This document shows, one piece after another, positions 52,640 to 61,731 of a stretch of DNA of 64,000 bases. The position numbers and the translations under genes are program-made. Below the pieces are notes generated by a model, which worked only from the letters and a program-made list of their open reading frames with translations, had not been told where the DNA came from and did not search any database. Location: assembly GCA_022706085.1 (NCBI GenBank), contig JAKJDF010000012.1, forward strand, positions 47,151 through 111,150, given 5' to 3'. Origin of the DNA: Candidatus Latescibacterota bacterium (GTDB lineage: Bacteria; Latescibacterota; MWCZ01). Each line of letters starts with the position of its first letter. The stretch's first letter is position 1.

Positions 52640-53767
52640 TTATGGGTTGGAGTGACGTTTCCGCGCCTCCACGGCGCGGTCAAGAAGGTCCAATACAGCA
52701 TGTATGTTCGCAGACGACCGTGCCGGCGCCTCGGCTATTGCGATTGCCCGTTCAGGGTCCTTCAGGCCATGTCCTGTAAGAATACACACGACACATGCGC
52801 CTTTCGGAAAGAAACCTTTCCGCGACAACTTGGCGACGCCTGCCACGCTCGCGGCTGATGCCGGTTCCGCGAAAACCCCTTCGTAACTCGCCAGCAGTTT
52901 TTGCGCATGAGTGATTTCGTCGTCGGTCACTTCCTCTATCAGTCCGCCGGACTCATCCCGCGCCGCAACGGCACTTTTCCAGCTGGCAGGGTCGCCGATT
53001 TTGATCGCAGTCGCGACGGTCTCCGGTTTGTCAATCCTCATTCCTCGGACGATGGGTGCAGACCCCGCCGCCTGAAACCCGATCATCCTGGGGAGTCGAT
53101 CGATCAACCCGTTGTAGAAAAACTCCCGGTACCCCTTCCAGTACGCGGTGATGTTGCCCGCATTTCCAACAGGAAGAACGTGGTAGTCAGGAGGCCGCCC
53201 TCCGAGCTGCTGACAGATTTCGAAAGAACCGGTTTTCTGACCTTCTATCCGGTAGGGGTTGATCGAATTCACGATCGCAACGGGACGCTCTTCCGCAAGG
53301 GCTCTTACCAAACGCAGGCAATCGTCGAAATTGCCGTCGATTTGTACAACGACCGCGCCGTGCATCATTGCCTGGGCGAGTTTGCCCTGAGCGATATTGC
53401 CGCGAGGTATGAGGACCGTGGAGATCATTCCGGCCCGCGAGGCGTACGCCGCCGCTGATGCGCTTGTGTTACCAGTCGAAGCGCACACCACGATTTCCGC
53501 GCCTTCCTCCGCTGCTTTCGATATTGCGAGGGTCATGCCCCGGTCTTTGAAGGAACCGGTGGGGTTCATTCCCTCGAACTTGAAGTAGAGTTCGATGTCA
53601 ACGCCAAATAACCGCGGCAAGGATACCGCGGGAATCAACGGCGTATTGCCTTCAAGCAGCGTAATGACGGGCGTGTCCGCGGTAACTGGCAGATATCGTT
53701 TGTATCTCTGGATGATGCCCGGCCACGCCGCGGAATGCGGACTTTCAATGTCAATTTCCAATATCAC
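52640..53767 (-). CDS. thrC: threonine synthase
   Basis: A PLP enzyme that turns O-phosphohomoserine into threonine. The lysine that binds PLP lies in [10 protein letters not shown], followed by the ASTGNTSAS loop and the [13 protein letters not shown] phosphate-binding loop. Length 375 fits the shorter class of threonine synthase found in many Gram-positive and environmental bacteria. The start is GTG 53767, overlapping the hom stop in GTGA, so the two are translationally coupled. Confidence 0.94.
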   Translation of the reverse strand: MILEIDIESPHSAAWPGIIQRYKRYLPVTADTPVITLLEGNTPLIPAVSLPRLFGVDIELYFKFEGMNPTGSFKDRGMTLAISKAAEEGAEIVVCASTGNTSASAAAYASRAGMISTVLIPRGNIAQGKLAQAMMHGAVVVQIDGNFDDCLRLVRALAEERPVAIVNSINPYRIEGQKTGSFEICQQLGGRPPDYHVLPVGNAGNITAYWKGYREFFYNGLIDRLPRMIGFQAAGSAPIVRGMRIDKPETVATAIKIGDPASWKSAVAARDESGGLIEEVTDDEITHAQKLLASYEGVFAEPASAASVAGVAKLSRKGFFPKGACVVCILTGHGLKDPERAIAIAEAPARSSANIHAVLDLLDRAVEARKRHSNP

Positions 53768-55065
53768 TCCAGTTCTTCCACGCGAATTCGTTGAATGGGC
53801 CCGCGGACAACATTCAGCGTCGAAAGGCGTCGCAACGCCCTTTCAATTGAAGCCTCGCTGGCTTCGTGTGTCATGATTACCAGTGGCACGGTATCCGAAG
53901 CCGCACGTCCCTTCTGAATTACCGATTCGATACTGATGTTTTCTTCTGCGAACAATCGTGCAATGTCGGCAAGCACCCCCGCCCGATCGAAAACCTCCAG
54001 CCGGACATAATGCCTCAGAAAGAGCTCTTCCGCGGGTACGAGTTGAACGCCAGAAGCGGACGCGAGAAGGGGTGCGACGCGACACGTCGGAGCGCCTGAA
54101 TGGATTCGCGAAGCCAGATCAATGACGTCGGAAACAACAACTGTCGCTGTCGGCCTTTGCCCGGCTCCTTTCCCGTAAAAGACCTGCGTTCCGAATTCCT
54201 CACCAACCACCTCTATCGCGTTGTACTCGAATTTGACGTTCGCCATCAGACCGGATAGCGGGATCATGGCAGGATGAACGCGCGCCTCGATCCTCCCTTC
54301 ACGCTCTTTGGCGATGGCGAGCAGTTTGATTCGGTATCCAAGTTCCTGCGCGAACGAGATATCCATGGGTGTTATTCGCTCAATACCCTCGCAAAGAACA
54401 TCTTCGGGCGAAAGAGAAGCGCCGAACGCGAGCCGCGCAAGGATGACAAGTTTCTGCAGCGAATCCTTCCCCGATACATCGGCCACAGGATTGCGCTCGG
54501 CAAAACCAAGTTGTTGAGCAGCTCTCAGCATTGCATCGTACGACGCCCCATCGTCTGTCATTCTCGTGAGGATGTAATTCGTGGTGCCGTTAAGGATGCC
54601 GTAGATCGAGCGGATGGCACTCGTACCAAGGCTTTCCCTGAGAGCGCGGATAATCGGGATGCTGCCGCCAACCGCTGCTTCAAACAAAACATCCACGCCG
54701 CGCTTCTGCGCCGCGCGGAAAATCTCCTCTCCATGTGCCGAGAGAAGGGCCTTGTTGGCCGTCACCACATGTTTGCCATGTTCGATTGCCGTAAGCACAA
54801 ACGTGCGCGCTGGTTCGATTCCTCCCACCAGTTCGACGACGATGTCGATTTCGGGTTCTTCCAGCACGGCACTGACGTCTTCGGTCAGAATGCCTGATGG
54901 AAGATCAATCCCCCGATCTGAAAGGTCCTTGTCAGCAATCCTCTTCAGTGAGACCGGCCCGCAATCCCCCGCGAAAACCTTGCTCCGTTTCTCAAGCAGG
55001 AGACGCGCGACGCCGACTCCAATGGTTCCAAGACCTACCAAACCGACTTGAACACTACCCGCCAT
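53764..55065 (-). CDS. hom: homoserine dehydrogenase
   Basis: Reduces aspartate semialdehyde to homoserine with NAD(P)H. The N-terminal Rossmann loop [16 protein letters not shown], the [13 protein letters not shown] segment, the catalytic-domain block [14 protein letters not shown] and the [17 protein letters not shown] helix define the enzyme. A C-terminal ACT domain (about 355-433) suggests threonine feedback. ATG 55065 follows AAGG with 7-8-base spacing; the longer frame is not used. It is the first gene of hom-thrC-lysC. Confidence 0.95.
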   Translation of the reverse strand: MAGSVQVGLVGLGTIGVGVARLLLEKRSKVFAGDCGPVSLKRIADKDLSDRGIDLPSGILTEDVSAVLEEPEIDIVVELVGGIEPARTFVLTAIEHGKHVVTANKALLSAHGEEIFRAAQKRGVDVLFEAAVGGSIPIIRALRESLGTSAIRSIYGILNGTTNYILTRMTDDGASYDAMLRAAQQLGFAERNPVADVSGKDSLQKLVILARLAFGASLSPEDVLCEGIERITPMDISFAQELGYRIKLLAIAKEREGRIEARVHPAMIPLSGLMANVKFEYNAIEVVGEEFGTQVFYGKGAGQRPTATVVVSDVIDLASRIHSGAPTCRVAPLLASASGVQLVPAEELFLRHYVRLEVFDRAGVLADIARLFAEENISIESVIQKGRAASDTVPLVIMTHEASEASIERALRRLSTLNVVRGPIQRIRVEELE

Positions 55066-55200
55066 GGAGGTGCCTTCTTGAATTAGACCGCGGAAGCGCA
55101 GAAATAACGTGAAAAACATTGTAAACGTACCACTCCGCTCCTCGGGGGGTCAAGGCGGGGCGGGCCGAAAGGATCGCCGCTCGAAGCAACTGAGATACTC

Positions 55201-55230
55201 TTGACCGATTCAATCACTTACGCGTATCAT
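55201..55230 (+). promoter_or_regulatory. Promoter of the receiver-GAF-GGDEF gene
   Basis: TTGACC (55201-55206) and TATCAT (55225-55230) are spaced by 18 bases. The start near 55237 would give a leader of about 65 bases before the ATG, containing a hairpin. Confidence 0.5.
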
Positions 55231-55241
55231 CAACGAGCGAA

Positions 55242-55260
55242 ACTCGATTTAAGATCGAGT
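55242..55260 (+). promoter_or_regulatory. Hairpin in the leader of the GGDEF gene
   Basis: ACTCGAT (55242-55248) pairs perfectly with ATCGAGT (55254-55260) around a 5-base loop and is followed by CTTTTGCTTG. It starts a few bases after the predicted transcription start, so it will form in the 5' leader, either protecting the RNA end or attenuating transcription. Confidence 0.4.
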
Positions 55261-55302
55261 CTTTTGCTTGCGGGCAAGACGCAACGAAACGAGACCGACC
55301 TC

Positions 55303-56793
55303 ATGGCCGTCAAAAACACGGTGCTCGTAGCTCACCACGACAGCGCAACGCGGGAACTTTTCCGGGAAGCGCTTGACAAAGAAGTGTTCGACACCGTTAC
55401 CACTGAGAAAGGCACCGAGGCAAGGGAGCTTTTCGAAACGCTTGGCGACCGTCTGGATGCGCTTGTACTGGATTCGCACCTGCCGGATGTTGACCCGTAC
55501 GAGTTGCTGGCGGAGTTTCGAAAAGGCGCCTCTGACGCCGAAATCATCGTTGTCGTCAACCAAGGGAACGACGATGCCTCGTCTAGAGCATTGGAGGCAG
55601 GAGCGTTCGATTTTCTGGCGCAACCCTTCAGCAAACTGGCGGCCCAGCAGATGGTGCGAAATGCAGTGGAGCGCCGCAGATGCAGGAGACTCACCGCCGA
55701 TCTTTCAAGCACCAAACGCAGCCTTGAGGTGGAACTCACCGCAAAATCGTTCCAAATCGACCAGGTGCGTGAACTGGTAAACTTCAGCAGACTTGTGAAC
55801 GAGCATCTGCGATTGGACGCCATTCTCGACATCACCTTTGAACGACTTCCCGAACTGGTGAACGCGGAAACATTCAGCCTTTTCCTGTACGAACCCTCGC
55901 GAAACGAATTTCATCTCGCGATTACCAACCGCCCCAATCTCGATCCGCGCGAACCTATAATCGTCAAGGAAGAAAACAGCCCGATAATGAAACGCGCAAT
56001 TGAGACCCACCAGGTACTGTTCATTGACGATGTCCTGAAGAGCGGCCTCTTGCCAGACGAACAGGCAAGAACGGCAAAAAGCCGGCATTACAAGAAAAAG
56101 CACTCAGTGTGCCTGCCGCTCAAAGTTGAAGACCGCCCGATCGGTGTGCTGAATCTCAACGACTTCCGTTCCGAGGAACAGATTCAGGATTACATCAATA
56201 TTGCGGTTCTGGCAGCGGCGTTTCTTGCACCGGTGATTTCGAACGCCCGGCTCTACGAACAGGTCGAGGAAACGGCGAATCGCGATGGATTGACGCAGTT
56301 GTACAATCGGGCTTTTTTCGACAGAAATCTCGGCGAAAACTTCAGGCGTGCAGCTCGTTACGGGCGACCTCTTTCGTTGTTGTTTCTGGACATAGACCAT
56401 TTCAAGCAGCTTAACGACACGCACGGCCATCAGGCCGGGGACATGGTCCTTCGCCGTGTTGCGGGCCGCCTTATCGACAATTCGCGCAAAGGGATCGACG
56501 TTGCTGCTCGTTATGGTGGAGAGGAAATGGTTCTTATTGGCCCCGAAACGCCGGCGGATGGCATCAGGATCGTGGCCGAGCGTATCAGGCAGGACATTGA
56601 GGCGATGCGGGTGAAATTCCGCAACGAAACCGGAGAAAAGACGTTGTCCGTCACTGTAAGTATCGGGACGGCCACCTATCTTCCGGGTGTGTCCGATTAC
56701 CCGAACGAACGTGCTCTCACGGAAGCGGCGGACAGCGCCATGTATCAGGCGAAGCATTCAGGGCGCAACCGCTGCAGCCACCATATTGGGTAA
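55303..56793 (+). CDS. receiver-GAF-GGDEF diguanylate cyclase, degenerate receiver
   Basis: A 496-residue signalling protein predicted to make cyclic di-GMP. Domains in order are a response-regulator receiver (about 4-120), a short coiled linker, a GAF domain (about 175-320), and a GGDEF domain (from about 330) with active GGEEM (405-409) and FLDIDHFKQLNDTHGH. The receiver keeps the phosphoacceptor-like D57, but the acidic pair is AHHD and the usual KPF lysine is Gln (AQPFSK), so phosphorylation may not control it. The inhibitory RxxD site reads KGID. ATG 55303 has a weak ribosome binding site. Confidence 0.85.
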   Translation: MAVKNTVLVAHHDSATRELFREALDKEVFDTVTTEKGTEARELFETLGDRLDALVLDSHLPDVDPYELLAEFRKGASDAEIIVVVNQGNDDASSRALEAGAFDFLAQPFSKLAAQQMVRNAVERRRCRRLTADLSSTKRSLEVELTAKSFQIDQVRELVNFSRLVNEHLRLDAILDITFERLPELVNAETFSLFLYEPSRNEFHLAITNRPNLDPREPIIVKEENSPIMKRAIETHQVLFIDDVLKSGLLPDEQARTAKSRHYKKKHSVCLPLKVEDRPIGVLNLNDFRSEEQIQDYINIAVLAAAFLAPVISNARLYEQVEETANRDGLTQLYNRAFFDRNLGENFRRAARYGRPLSLLFLDIDHFKQLNDTHGHQAGDMVLRRVAGRLIDNSRKGIDVAARYGGEEMVLIGPETPADGIRIVAERIRQDIEAMRVKFRNETGEKTLSVTVSIGTATYLPGVSDYPNERALTEAADSAMYQAKHSGRNRCSHHIG

Positions 56794-56825
56794 CACGTCC
56801 CGCGATGGACGAAGGAGCGTGTCGA

Positions 56826-57395
56826 ATGAGGAACGGATTGCTGAGTGCCTTTCTCGTCGTCGGGCTGGCCTGTGACGTGATCGCTCAGGGCGGGTACATC
56901 CCTGTCATATACGCGGCGAACAAAGAGTATGGAGTGAGTGGCAGCTACGCAAAACAGAAAGACGCAGCGGATAACGGCGTATCGGACCTGACACTGGTGG
57001 GCCACTGGGGGATCATGATGCCTCTCGGGCTGCAACCGGAACTGGAAGCGGGGTGGCGCAAATCAACGACAGACGTTCCGGATTTCCAGGCACGGGATTA
57101 CACGTTGGCGGGAAACGTCCTTTGGAATCTGAGCCCATTCAATTCCCTTTCTTTCTTCGGTCTCGCCGGTTACGGGTACATAGGAGCGAAGACGGAAACA
57201 AAAGTTGGGACGGTTACCACAACGCTGACGGACAACCGGTGGTTTTCTCAGTTTGGCGGAGGGGTGAAATGGCTTCTCGTGCCAAACGCCGGGATTCGTC
57301 TGGATTACCGCTACCAGAACGGGGCGACGCTGAATGCCGCGGGAAATAAGCAAAGCCGCCACGTGCTACTTCTCGGCATTTCTGTTTTCCAGTAA
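56826..57395 (+). CDS. outer-membrane beta-barrel protein
   Basis: A 189-residue exported protein. A signal peptide (RNGLLSAFLVVGLACDVIAQG) is followed by alternating amphipathic strands such as LTLVGHWGIMMPLG, YTLAGNVLWNL, SLSFFGLAGYGYIGA, FSQFGGGVKWLLVP and AGIRLDYRYQ, ending with HVLLLGISVFQ. This is the pattern of small eight-stranded barrels (OmpA/OmpW-like). Function is unknown. ATG 56826 follows AAGGAG. It lies 32 bases after the diguanylate cyclase and may share its transcript. It is the strongest evidence in the window for an outer membrane. Confidence 0.78.
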   Translation: MRNGLLSAFLVVGLACDVIAQGGYIPVIYAANKEYGVSGSYAKQKDAADNGVSDLTLVGHWGIMMPLGLQPELEAGWRKSTTDVPDFQARDYTLAGNVLWNLSPFNSLSFFGLAGYGYIGAKTETKVGTVTTTLTDNRWFSQFGGGVKWLLVPNAGIRLDYRYQNGATLNAAGNKQSRHVLLLGISVFQ

Positions 57396-57482
57396 ACGGC
57401 TCGTCCGCCCGTCCCGAAAGTAGAACGCTACGGCGTAATCGCACAACGTACGCGTCCGTTCCCTGTGATCGAGTAGAACGAA

Positions 57483-58184
57483 ATGCGAAATCCCCCGCCG
57501 CAAGAACGCCACGCGGCTGTACTTTCAACCCGATTGCTTCTTCGAGATGCGGTCCGCGCATACCTGCGTTTTCTGCCTGTCTCCGCGGCAGTTATGACGG
57601 TCCGCCTTGTCCCTTTCTACGTTCTCTTCTGGTTTCTTTCTCCGGGCACCGACGCAACGCATGCAGTAATGGAAACGGCAGTGGCGGTTCCCTGTGTCGC
57701 AGCCCTCGTCAGGATCGTGTGGAACGGAAGCGACGAAGCTCATCCTCGCTTCGCAGATTCCCTTCTCGGAGCGTCTCCAGTCGCGACTTTGAAGCTGCTG
57801 GTGACGAACCTATTTCTGCTCACAGTTGCACTTATGGTGGCGCAATACAGCCCCCAGTGGTTCCTCGGATTCATCATCGTGTGGACATGGGCGGCACTTG
57901 TGACGGACCAGGTCGTGCTGATTGAAGGGAAAATGATGATCACGGCAATCGCTCGTTCGTACAGCATCGTGCGACGCGCGTGGAAACCATCCCTTCTCGG
58001 CCTTGTGGCGGTTCTTTTGCCCGAAGCGCTCAATCTGACGATCACCGAGTTCGTCCCGGAGGCACTCAAAAAAGAGCTGCTGACTCGCGGAGTTACTCTC
58101 CTTTTCCTCCCGTTTTCGACTGCAGTGTTGACACTCCTGTACGAACGCACAGAGTCGCTGGCGGCGCCTCCAGTTGACCGTTGA
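57483..58184 (+). CDS. multi-spanning membrane protein of unknown function
   Basis: I do not recognise this 233-residue protein. It has about five to six hydrophobic segments (near residues 32-52, 60-80, 103-120, 127-145, 170-190 and 205-222) separated by short charged loops; SYSIVRRAWKPSLLGLVAVL resembles a motif in bacterial glycerophosphoryl-diester-phosphodiesterase-type membrane or YciC-like proteins, but weakly. ATG 57483 has little upstream support. It lies 18 bases before an M20 peptidase gene. Confidence 0.6.
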   Translation: MRNPPPQERHAAVLSTRLLLRDAVRAYLRFLPVSAAVMTVRLVPFYVLFWFLSPGTDATHAVMETAVAVPCVAALVRIVWNGSDEAHPRFADSLLGASPVATLKLLVTNLFLLTVALMVAQYSPQWFLGFIIVWTWAALVTDQVVLIEGKMMITAIARSYSIVRRAWKPSLLGLVAVLLPEALNLTITEFVPEALKKELLTRGVTLLFLPFSTAVLTLLYERTESLAAPPVDR

Positions 58185-58202
58185 CGAAAAGGATCAAAGG
58201 AC

Positions 58203-59399
58203 TTGAACCATTCTGTCGTGGACCTGACGAGGGCACTGGTCGCGATTCCGAGCGAAAGCCTGCGATCCAACCTCCCCGTAATGGAGGAACTCTGTGCATT
58301 TCTGTATTCGCACGGCTTCCGTATCACCAGGTACCCGCAGAACGGACCCGAAAAAATCAACCTGATCGCAGAACGCGGAAACGGAACTCGTCGTCTCGTG
58401 TTCTCCGGTCACCTCGATACGGTTCCGATTGGAGAGCGCGGGCAATGGCAGCATGATCCTTACGGTGCAGAGGGGATCGTTGGTGACCGTCTCTATGGTC
58501 GCGGAACGGTTGACATGAAAGGTCAGGTGGCGGCGATGGCCTGCGCCTGCGCATCTGTCCCGGAAGAGGCGTTAAGGGATCTGACCCTGACGCTGGCAAT
58601 CACAGGGGATGAGGAAATCGGTCACGTCGGGATCAAGGACCTCGCCGCGAAGCATGTTTTTGAGCGAGCCGTGGGTTGCGTGGTCGGGGAGCCTACCGGT
58701 CTGCGCGTGGTGAGTGCGCACAAGGGCGGGATGACTGTCCGGATCACCGTTCGAGGTCTGAGTTGCCACTCCAGTAAGCCGCACCTGGGTGTCAACGCCA
58801 TAGAACAGTCTGTCCGGCTCTTGAACCTTCTCGGCGAACGCCTCGCGCCCTGGTGTGCCCAGCGCCACCCGGCGTTCGGAGAGGAACCGCCCACCTTTAC
58901 CGTTGTGGGCATCTCCGGCGGCGTTGCGGACAACGTCGTCCCTGATGCATGCACTGTCAAAATAAGCGCCCGCGCGCTCGAAACCGGGCACTTTGAAACG
59001 TTCCGAGCCGCACTGGAAGAGTTAATCAGCGAGCTTGTTGACGGCGACACACGGAAGGGAGTTCCTGCGGATCGGCGGTTCTCTGCGGACATTGACCTGC
59101 TGAAATGGGCCCCTCCAATGGTCTGCGATACCGCAGGCGCGTGGTATCAGACAGTCGCAAAGATCGCCGGACAGAAGAAGCCGGAATTCGTCACATACGG
59201 AACGGATGCGGGAGTGCTGAACCAGGTCGGCCTGCCTTGCGTCGTATGGGGACCGGGTGACATTATTCGCGCTCATTCGGTTGACGAATACATCAATCTG
59301 GAAGAGCTTTCAATTGCCGTTGCCCGGTACCGCGAACTCATAAGCACGGTAGCTTCATCCGAACTACCGACTTTCACCACGTCGCTCTGGAACGGGTGA
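58203..59399 (+). CDS. M20 family metallopeptidase (ArgE/DapE type)
   Basis: A 398-residue zinc peptidase or deacylase. The metal-binding motifs SGHLDTVP, GRGTVDMKGQ and GDEEIG are intact, with the dimerisation domain in the middle (about 175-290) and a late AHSVDEYI motif carrying the last histidine. ArgE, DapE, carboxypeptidase G2 and succinyl-diaminopimelate types share these features; the exact substrate is open. Start is TTG 58203 with AAAAGGA 9 bases upstream; GTG 58218 is the alternative. Confidence 0.85.
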   Translation: MNHSVVDLTRALVAIPSESLRSNLPVMEELCAFLYSHGFRITRYPQNGPEKINLIAERGNGTRRLVFSGHLDTVPIGERGQWQHDPYGAEGIVGDRLYGRGTVDMKGQVAAMACACASVPEEALRDLTLTLAITGDEEIGHVGIKDLAAKHVFERAVGCVVGEPTGLRVVSAHKGGMTVRITVRGLSCHSSKPHLGVNAIEQSVRLLNLLGERLAPWCAQRHPAFGEEPPTFTVVGISGGVADNVVPDACTVKISARALETGHFETFRAALEELISELVDGDTRKGVPADRRFSADIDLLKWAPPMVCDTAGAWYQTVAKIAGQKKPEFVTYGTDAGVLNQVGLPCVVWGPGDIIRAHSVDEYINLEELSIAVARYRELISTVASSELPTFTTSLWNG

Positions 59400-59402
59400 G
59401 GT

Positions 59403-61415
59403 TCAGCGTGTCAACCAGAAAGCCCGTCCTCCCATCTCCGGCAGCCGCACCGCAAAAGCGGTAACATCTCCCTCCTGAACGCCTTCTGAAAACTCCCCTG
59501 AAAAGACGTCCTTTGCCAAAGTCCACCCCGGGATCCGCACCTTCACGGTAACCTGTAACGGATGGCGAAGGTGGTTTACGACCAAAATCAGCAGCCGTGA
59601 ATCAACCCGGAAAACCCCTACCTCCGAGTTTCGGTTGTTCGTTGAGCCGACGGGTCGCAAGCCCTGTCGTTCGAGCTCTTCTGCTACCAGATTCTCCAAG
59701 GCAGGTTCGATTCTTACTCGCTGTTGCTGGACCCAATCGTACACGCCCATTCCTGCTGCATAATCCAGCCCAACGAACGAACCGGCGCGCCACAGCACAC
59801 CGTTTCCGATCGCCTGGCGCACGATCGCCGGCCGCCCGTCGTCGAAACGGGCGACAACCTCCACACGTTTCCCGGCGGCGAGAGCCTGTGCTCCAGAACG
59901 CACGGCCACCGTCGTCCCGCACGGCAACACGTACGCCCGCGCCCCCGTCGGGTTCCGGGAGATCGTCCTCGGAAAAATCGTGCCAAAAGGCGCAACGTCT
60001 GGATCGCCGAAATCGGCAAAAACAAGCCCTCCGCGCGCGACGAAATCCTCGATTTCTGTCCGCGCCTGTGGCGATATGCATGAGTTGCCCCAGGTCATAA
60101 GTGCCCTGTAAGCGCGCGACTCGAGAACGCCTTCTGAAACCTGGCCCTCGTCCACAACTTCCACCTGAAATCCGAGTCTGTTGAGAAGTTGATACCCGCC
60201 CATGAGGTCGTCACCACGGTCGGAGGATCGAGTTTGTGCGAACGCTGTCCACGGTGCAAGGATAGCGATGGGATCCTTTTCGGGCCGTGTGTCTCCCAGT
60301 ATCTGGACCAGCTTCGCGTACTCATTGCTTGCCGCCTGTGAACGCCGCAAATAATCCCCGCCCCACCACCAGATCAGACCGTTCGCGCCGTGGATCAGTG
60401 CGCTGTACACCTGTTCATGGTAGCCCGCATCGGGTGGTTCCGTGAAATCCCCCTGCCACGAAGGAAACGCCTGACCATTCGTCCAGAAGGAGCGTTCGAA
60501 CCCCATCGCACTCTGATTGACGTCTTGGGTGAACGTGTACAGGTACATCCGCCACAATGACCCTGGGGCCCATTCCATGGGGTACTGATCGTTAAAGGAG
60601 TGCTCGAGCTTTTCGCCCATCTTCCAGAAATGGTTCCCTGTGTACACGCAGTCCCACGTGTTTGGGTACCAGTCATTGATCTCATGCGTCACAAGGGCGC
60701 CCGGGAGGTCCCGTTCGATGATCTGGCGTTGTAGTGCAATGCAGTCCGGAATGGCCGTCGCGTGGTAATCCACCCACTCCTGCCAAAGGCGACGATCGGG
60801 TTCGGGGCTCCGGGGCGCCGCCACGCGGCCAAAAGAACGCACCTGACGTCTGTGGCTTCTATTGAACGTGGATACGGTACCGTACAGACCGCAGAGCCAA
60901 TCCCGAAAGCCGCGGACACAATATTTGCAATAACATGTCATAGTACGAACCGCACCGCCGTGTCCATCTTGGGGCGATATCTGATACTGCATCTCATGTC
61001 CGATCGCGATAACCGGGCGACCCCCGACCCGGAGGATGGCGGGATGGTCCCCATAGGACTGCGCCACCTCAGCGGCAAAAACCGAGAGTTCCAGGAGGTA
61101 ATCCCTGTTGCGGTAACAAAATCCGTTCTCGCGTGTACTGGTGTGCCCGTCGGCGCCAATATTCCGCATCTCTGGATGCCGGGAAAGGTCTGGTTCGTAC
61201 GTCGGTTCGAGGAGGACTCTCACGCCCAGTTTGTGCGCCTCATCGAGGAATCGACGTATCTCACCCACGCGCGCAGGCGCGGTGTCCCCTCGTACCAGGA
61301 TGGTTTCACACATTGTCATTGAAAGAGCCGCGATGTGGCGAAGTGTCTCAATGGCCTGGTTGTTGCCGGGGTTGAGGCAAATGGCGCCAATGATTGGACC
61401 GTCCGATTCCTTCAT
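59403..61415 (-). CDS. GH42-like glycoside hydrolase with altered active site
   Basis: A 670-residue protein with the GH42 plan: a TIM barrel (about 1-400), a trimerisation-like alpha/beta domain (about 405-600) and a small beta domain. The zinc-site block CYCKYCVRGFRDWL (C161, C163, C166) with C100 upstream matches GH42, as does GLYGTVSTFN. The acid/base position reads HE (GHEMQYQ, E141) instead of Asn-Glu, and the nucleophile region (FWTNGQAFPSW) lacks the expected glutamate. It may cleave a different glycoside or work by another mechanism. No signal peptide. ATG 61415 follows GGAGAA. Confidence 0.68.
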   Translation of the reverse strand: MKESDGPIIGAICLNPGNNQAIETLRHIAALSMTMCETILVRGDTAPARVGEIRRFLDEAHKLGVRVLLEPTYEPDLSRHPEMRNIGADGHTSTRENGFCYRNRDYLLELSVFAAEVAQSYGDHPAILRVGGRPVIAIGHEMQYQISPQDGHGGAVRTMTCYCKYCVRGFRDWLCGLYGTVSTFNRSHRRQVRSFGRVAAPRSPEPDRRLWQEWVDYHATAIPDCIALQRQIIERDLPGALVTHEINDWYPNTWDCVYTGNHFWKMGEKLEHSFNDQYPMEWAPGSLWRMYLYTFTQDVNQSAMGFERSFWTNGQAFPSWQGDFTEPPDAGYHEQVYSALIHGANGLIWWWGGDYLRRSQAASNEYAKLVQILGDTRPEKDPIAILAPWTAFAQTRSSDRGDDLMGGYQLLNRLGFQVEVVDEGQVSEGVLESRAYRALMTWGNSCISPQARTEIEDFVARGGLVFADFGDPDVAPFGTIFPRTISRNPTGARAYVLPCGTTVAVRSGAQALAAGKRVEVVARFDDGRPAIVRQAIGNGVLWRAGSFVGLDYAAGMGVYDWVQQQRVRIEPALENLVAEELERQGLRPVGSTNNRNSEVGVFRVDSRLLILVVNHLRHPLQVTVKVRIPGWTLAKDVFSGEFSEGVQEGDVTAFAVRLPEMGGRAFWLTR

Positions 61416-61469
61416 CCGATTTCTCCGGTGGGGCGGTGTGCGAATGTGTCAATGCAACGATCTGTCAGT

Positions 61470-61498
61470 ACAATAGGCACGCGAGGGCGTCACACCAA
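61470..61498 (-). promoter_or_regulatory. Possible promoter of the GH42-like gene
   Basis: On the minus strand TTGGTG and TATTGT are spaced by 17 bases, with the predicted start about 50 bases before the ATG. Both boxes are partial matches. Confidence 0.3.
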
Positions 61499-61517
61499 CC
61501 AAGGACCCGTCCTCGTC

Positions 61518-61547
61518 TTGACATATTCCTCGTGCTTGCCGTAACTT
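61518..61547 (+). promoter_or_regulatory. Promoter of tRNA-Ser
   Basis: A perfect TTGACA (61518-61523) is followed after 18 bases by TAACTT (61542-61547), putting the start point roughly 15 bases before the mature tRNA. Confidence 0.55.
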
Positions 61548-61570
61548 CATTGTCTGATTTCCGGCTGAAC

Positions 61571-61664
61571 GGAGAGGTGACCGAGCTGGCCGATGGTGCT
61601 CGCCTGCTAAGCGAGTGTGGGGTCAAAAGCCCCACCGCGGGTTCAAATCCCGCCCTCTCCGCCA
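61571..61664 (+). tRNA. tRNA-Ser (GCT)
   Basis: A 94-base type II tRNA: acceptor GGAGAGG with CCTCTCC, anticodon stem CTCGC/GCGAG with loop CTGCTAA and anticodon GCT, a long variable arm (TGTGGGGT...AGCCCCACC), T-arm GCGGG-TTCAAAT-CCCGC, discriminator G and encoded CCA (61662-61664). It decodes AGC and AGU. Confidence 0.96.
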
Positions 61665-61677
61665 TATTTCCCGCGCG

Positions 61678-61709
61678 TGCCTCTCCACCCAGATATCGGT
61701 GGAGAGGCA
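61678..61709 (+). repeat. 12-bp perfect hairpin downstream of tRNA-Ser
   Basis: Twelve bases (61678-61689) pair perfectly with 61698-61709 around an 8-base loop, 13 bases after the tRNA. The arms contain CCTCTCC and GGAGAGG, the exact acceptor-stem sequences of tRNA-Ser. No T-run follows, so it is not a standard terminator. Confidence 0.7.
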
Positions 61710-61731
61710 TTGACGTCTGAGGATTCGACAG

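Noticed and set aside
55066..55200. Lysine riboswitch or T-box in front of hom-thrC-lysC
   Set aside because: The upstream region has no long structured leader, no T-box sequence and no lysine-box pattern. A TACAAT box is present but without a -35 at proper distance.
55201..55302. Cyclic di-GMP riboswitch upstream of the diguanylate cyclase
   Set aside because: The leader is about 65 bases with one small hairpin; it is too short and lacks the two- or three-helix core of known c-di-GMP riboswitches.
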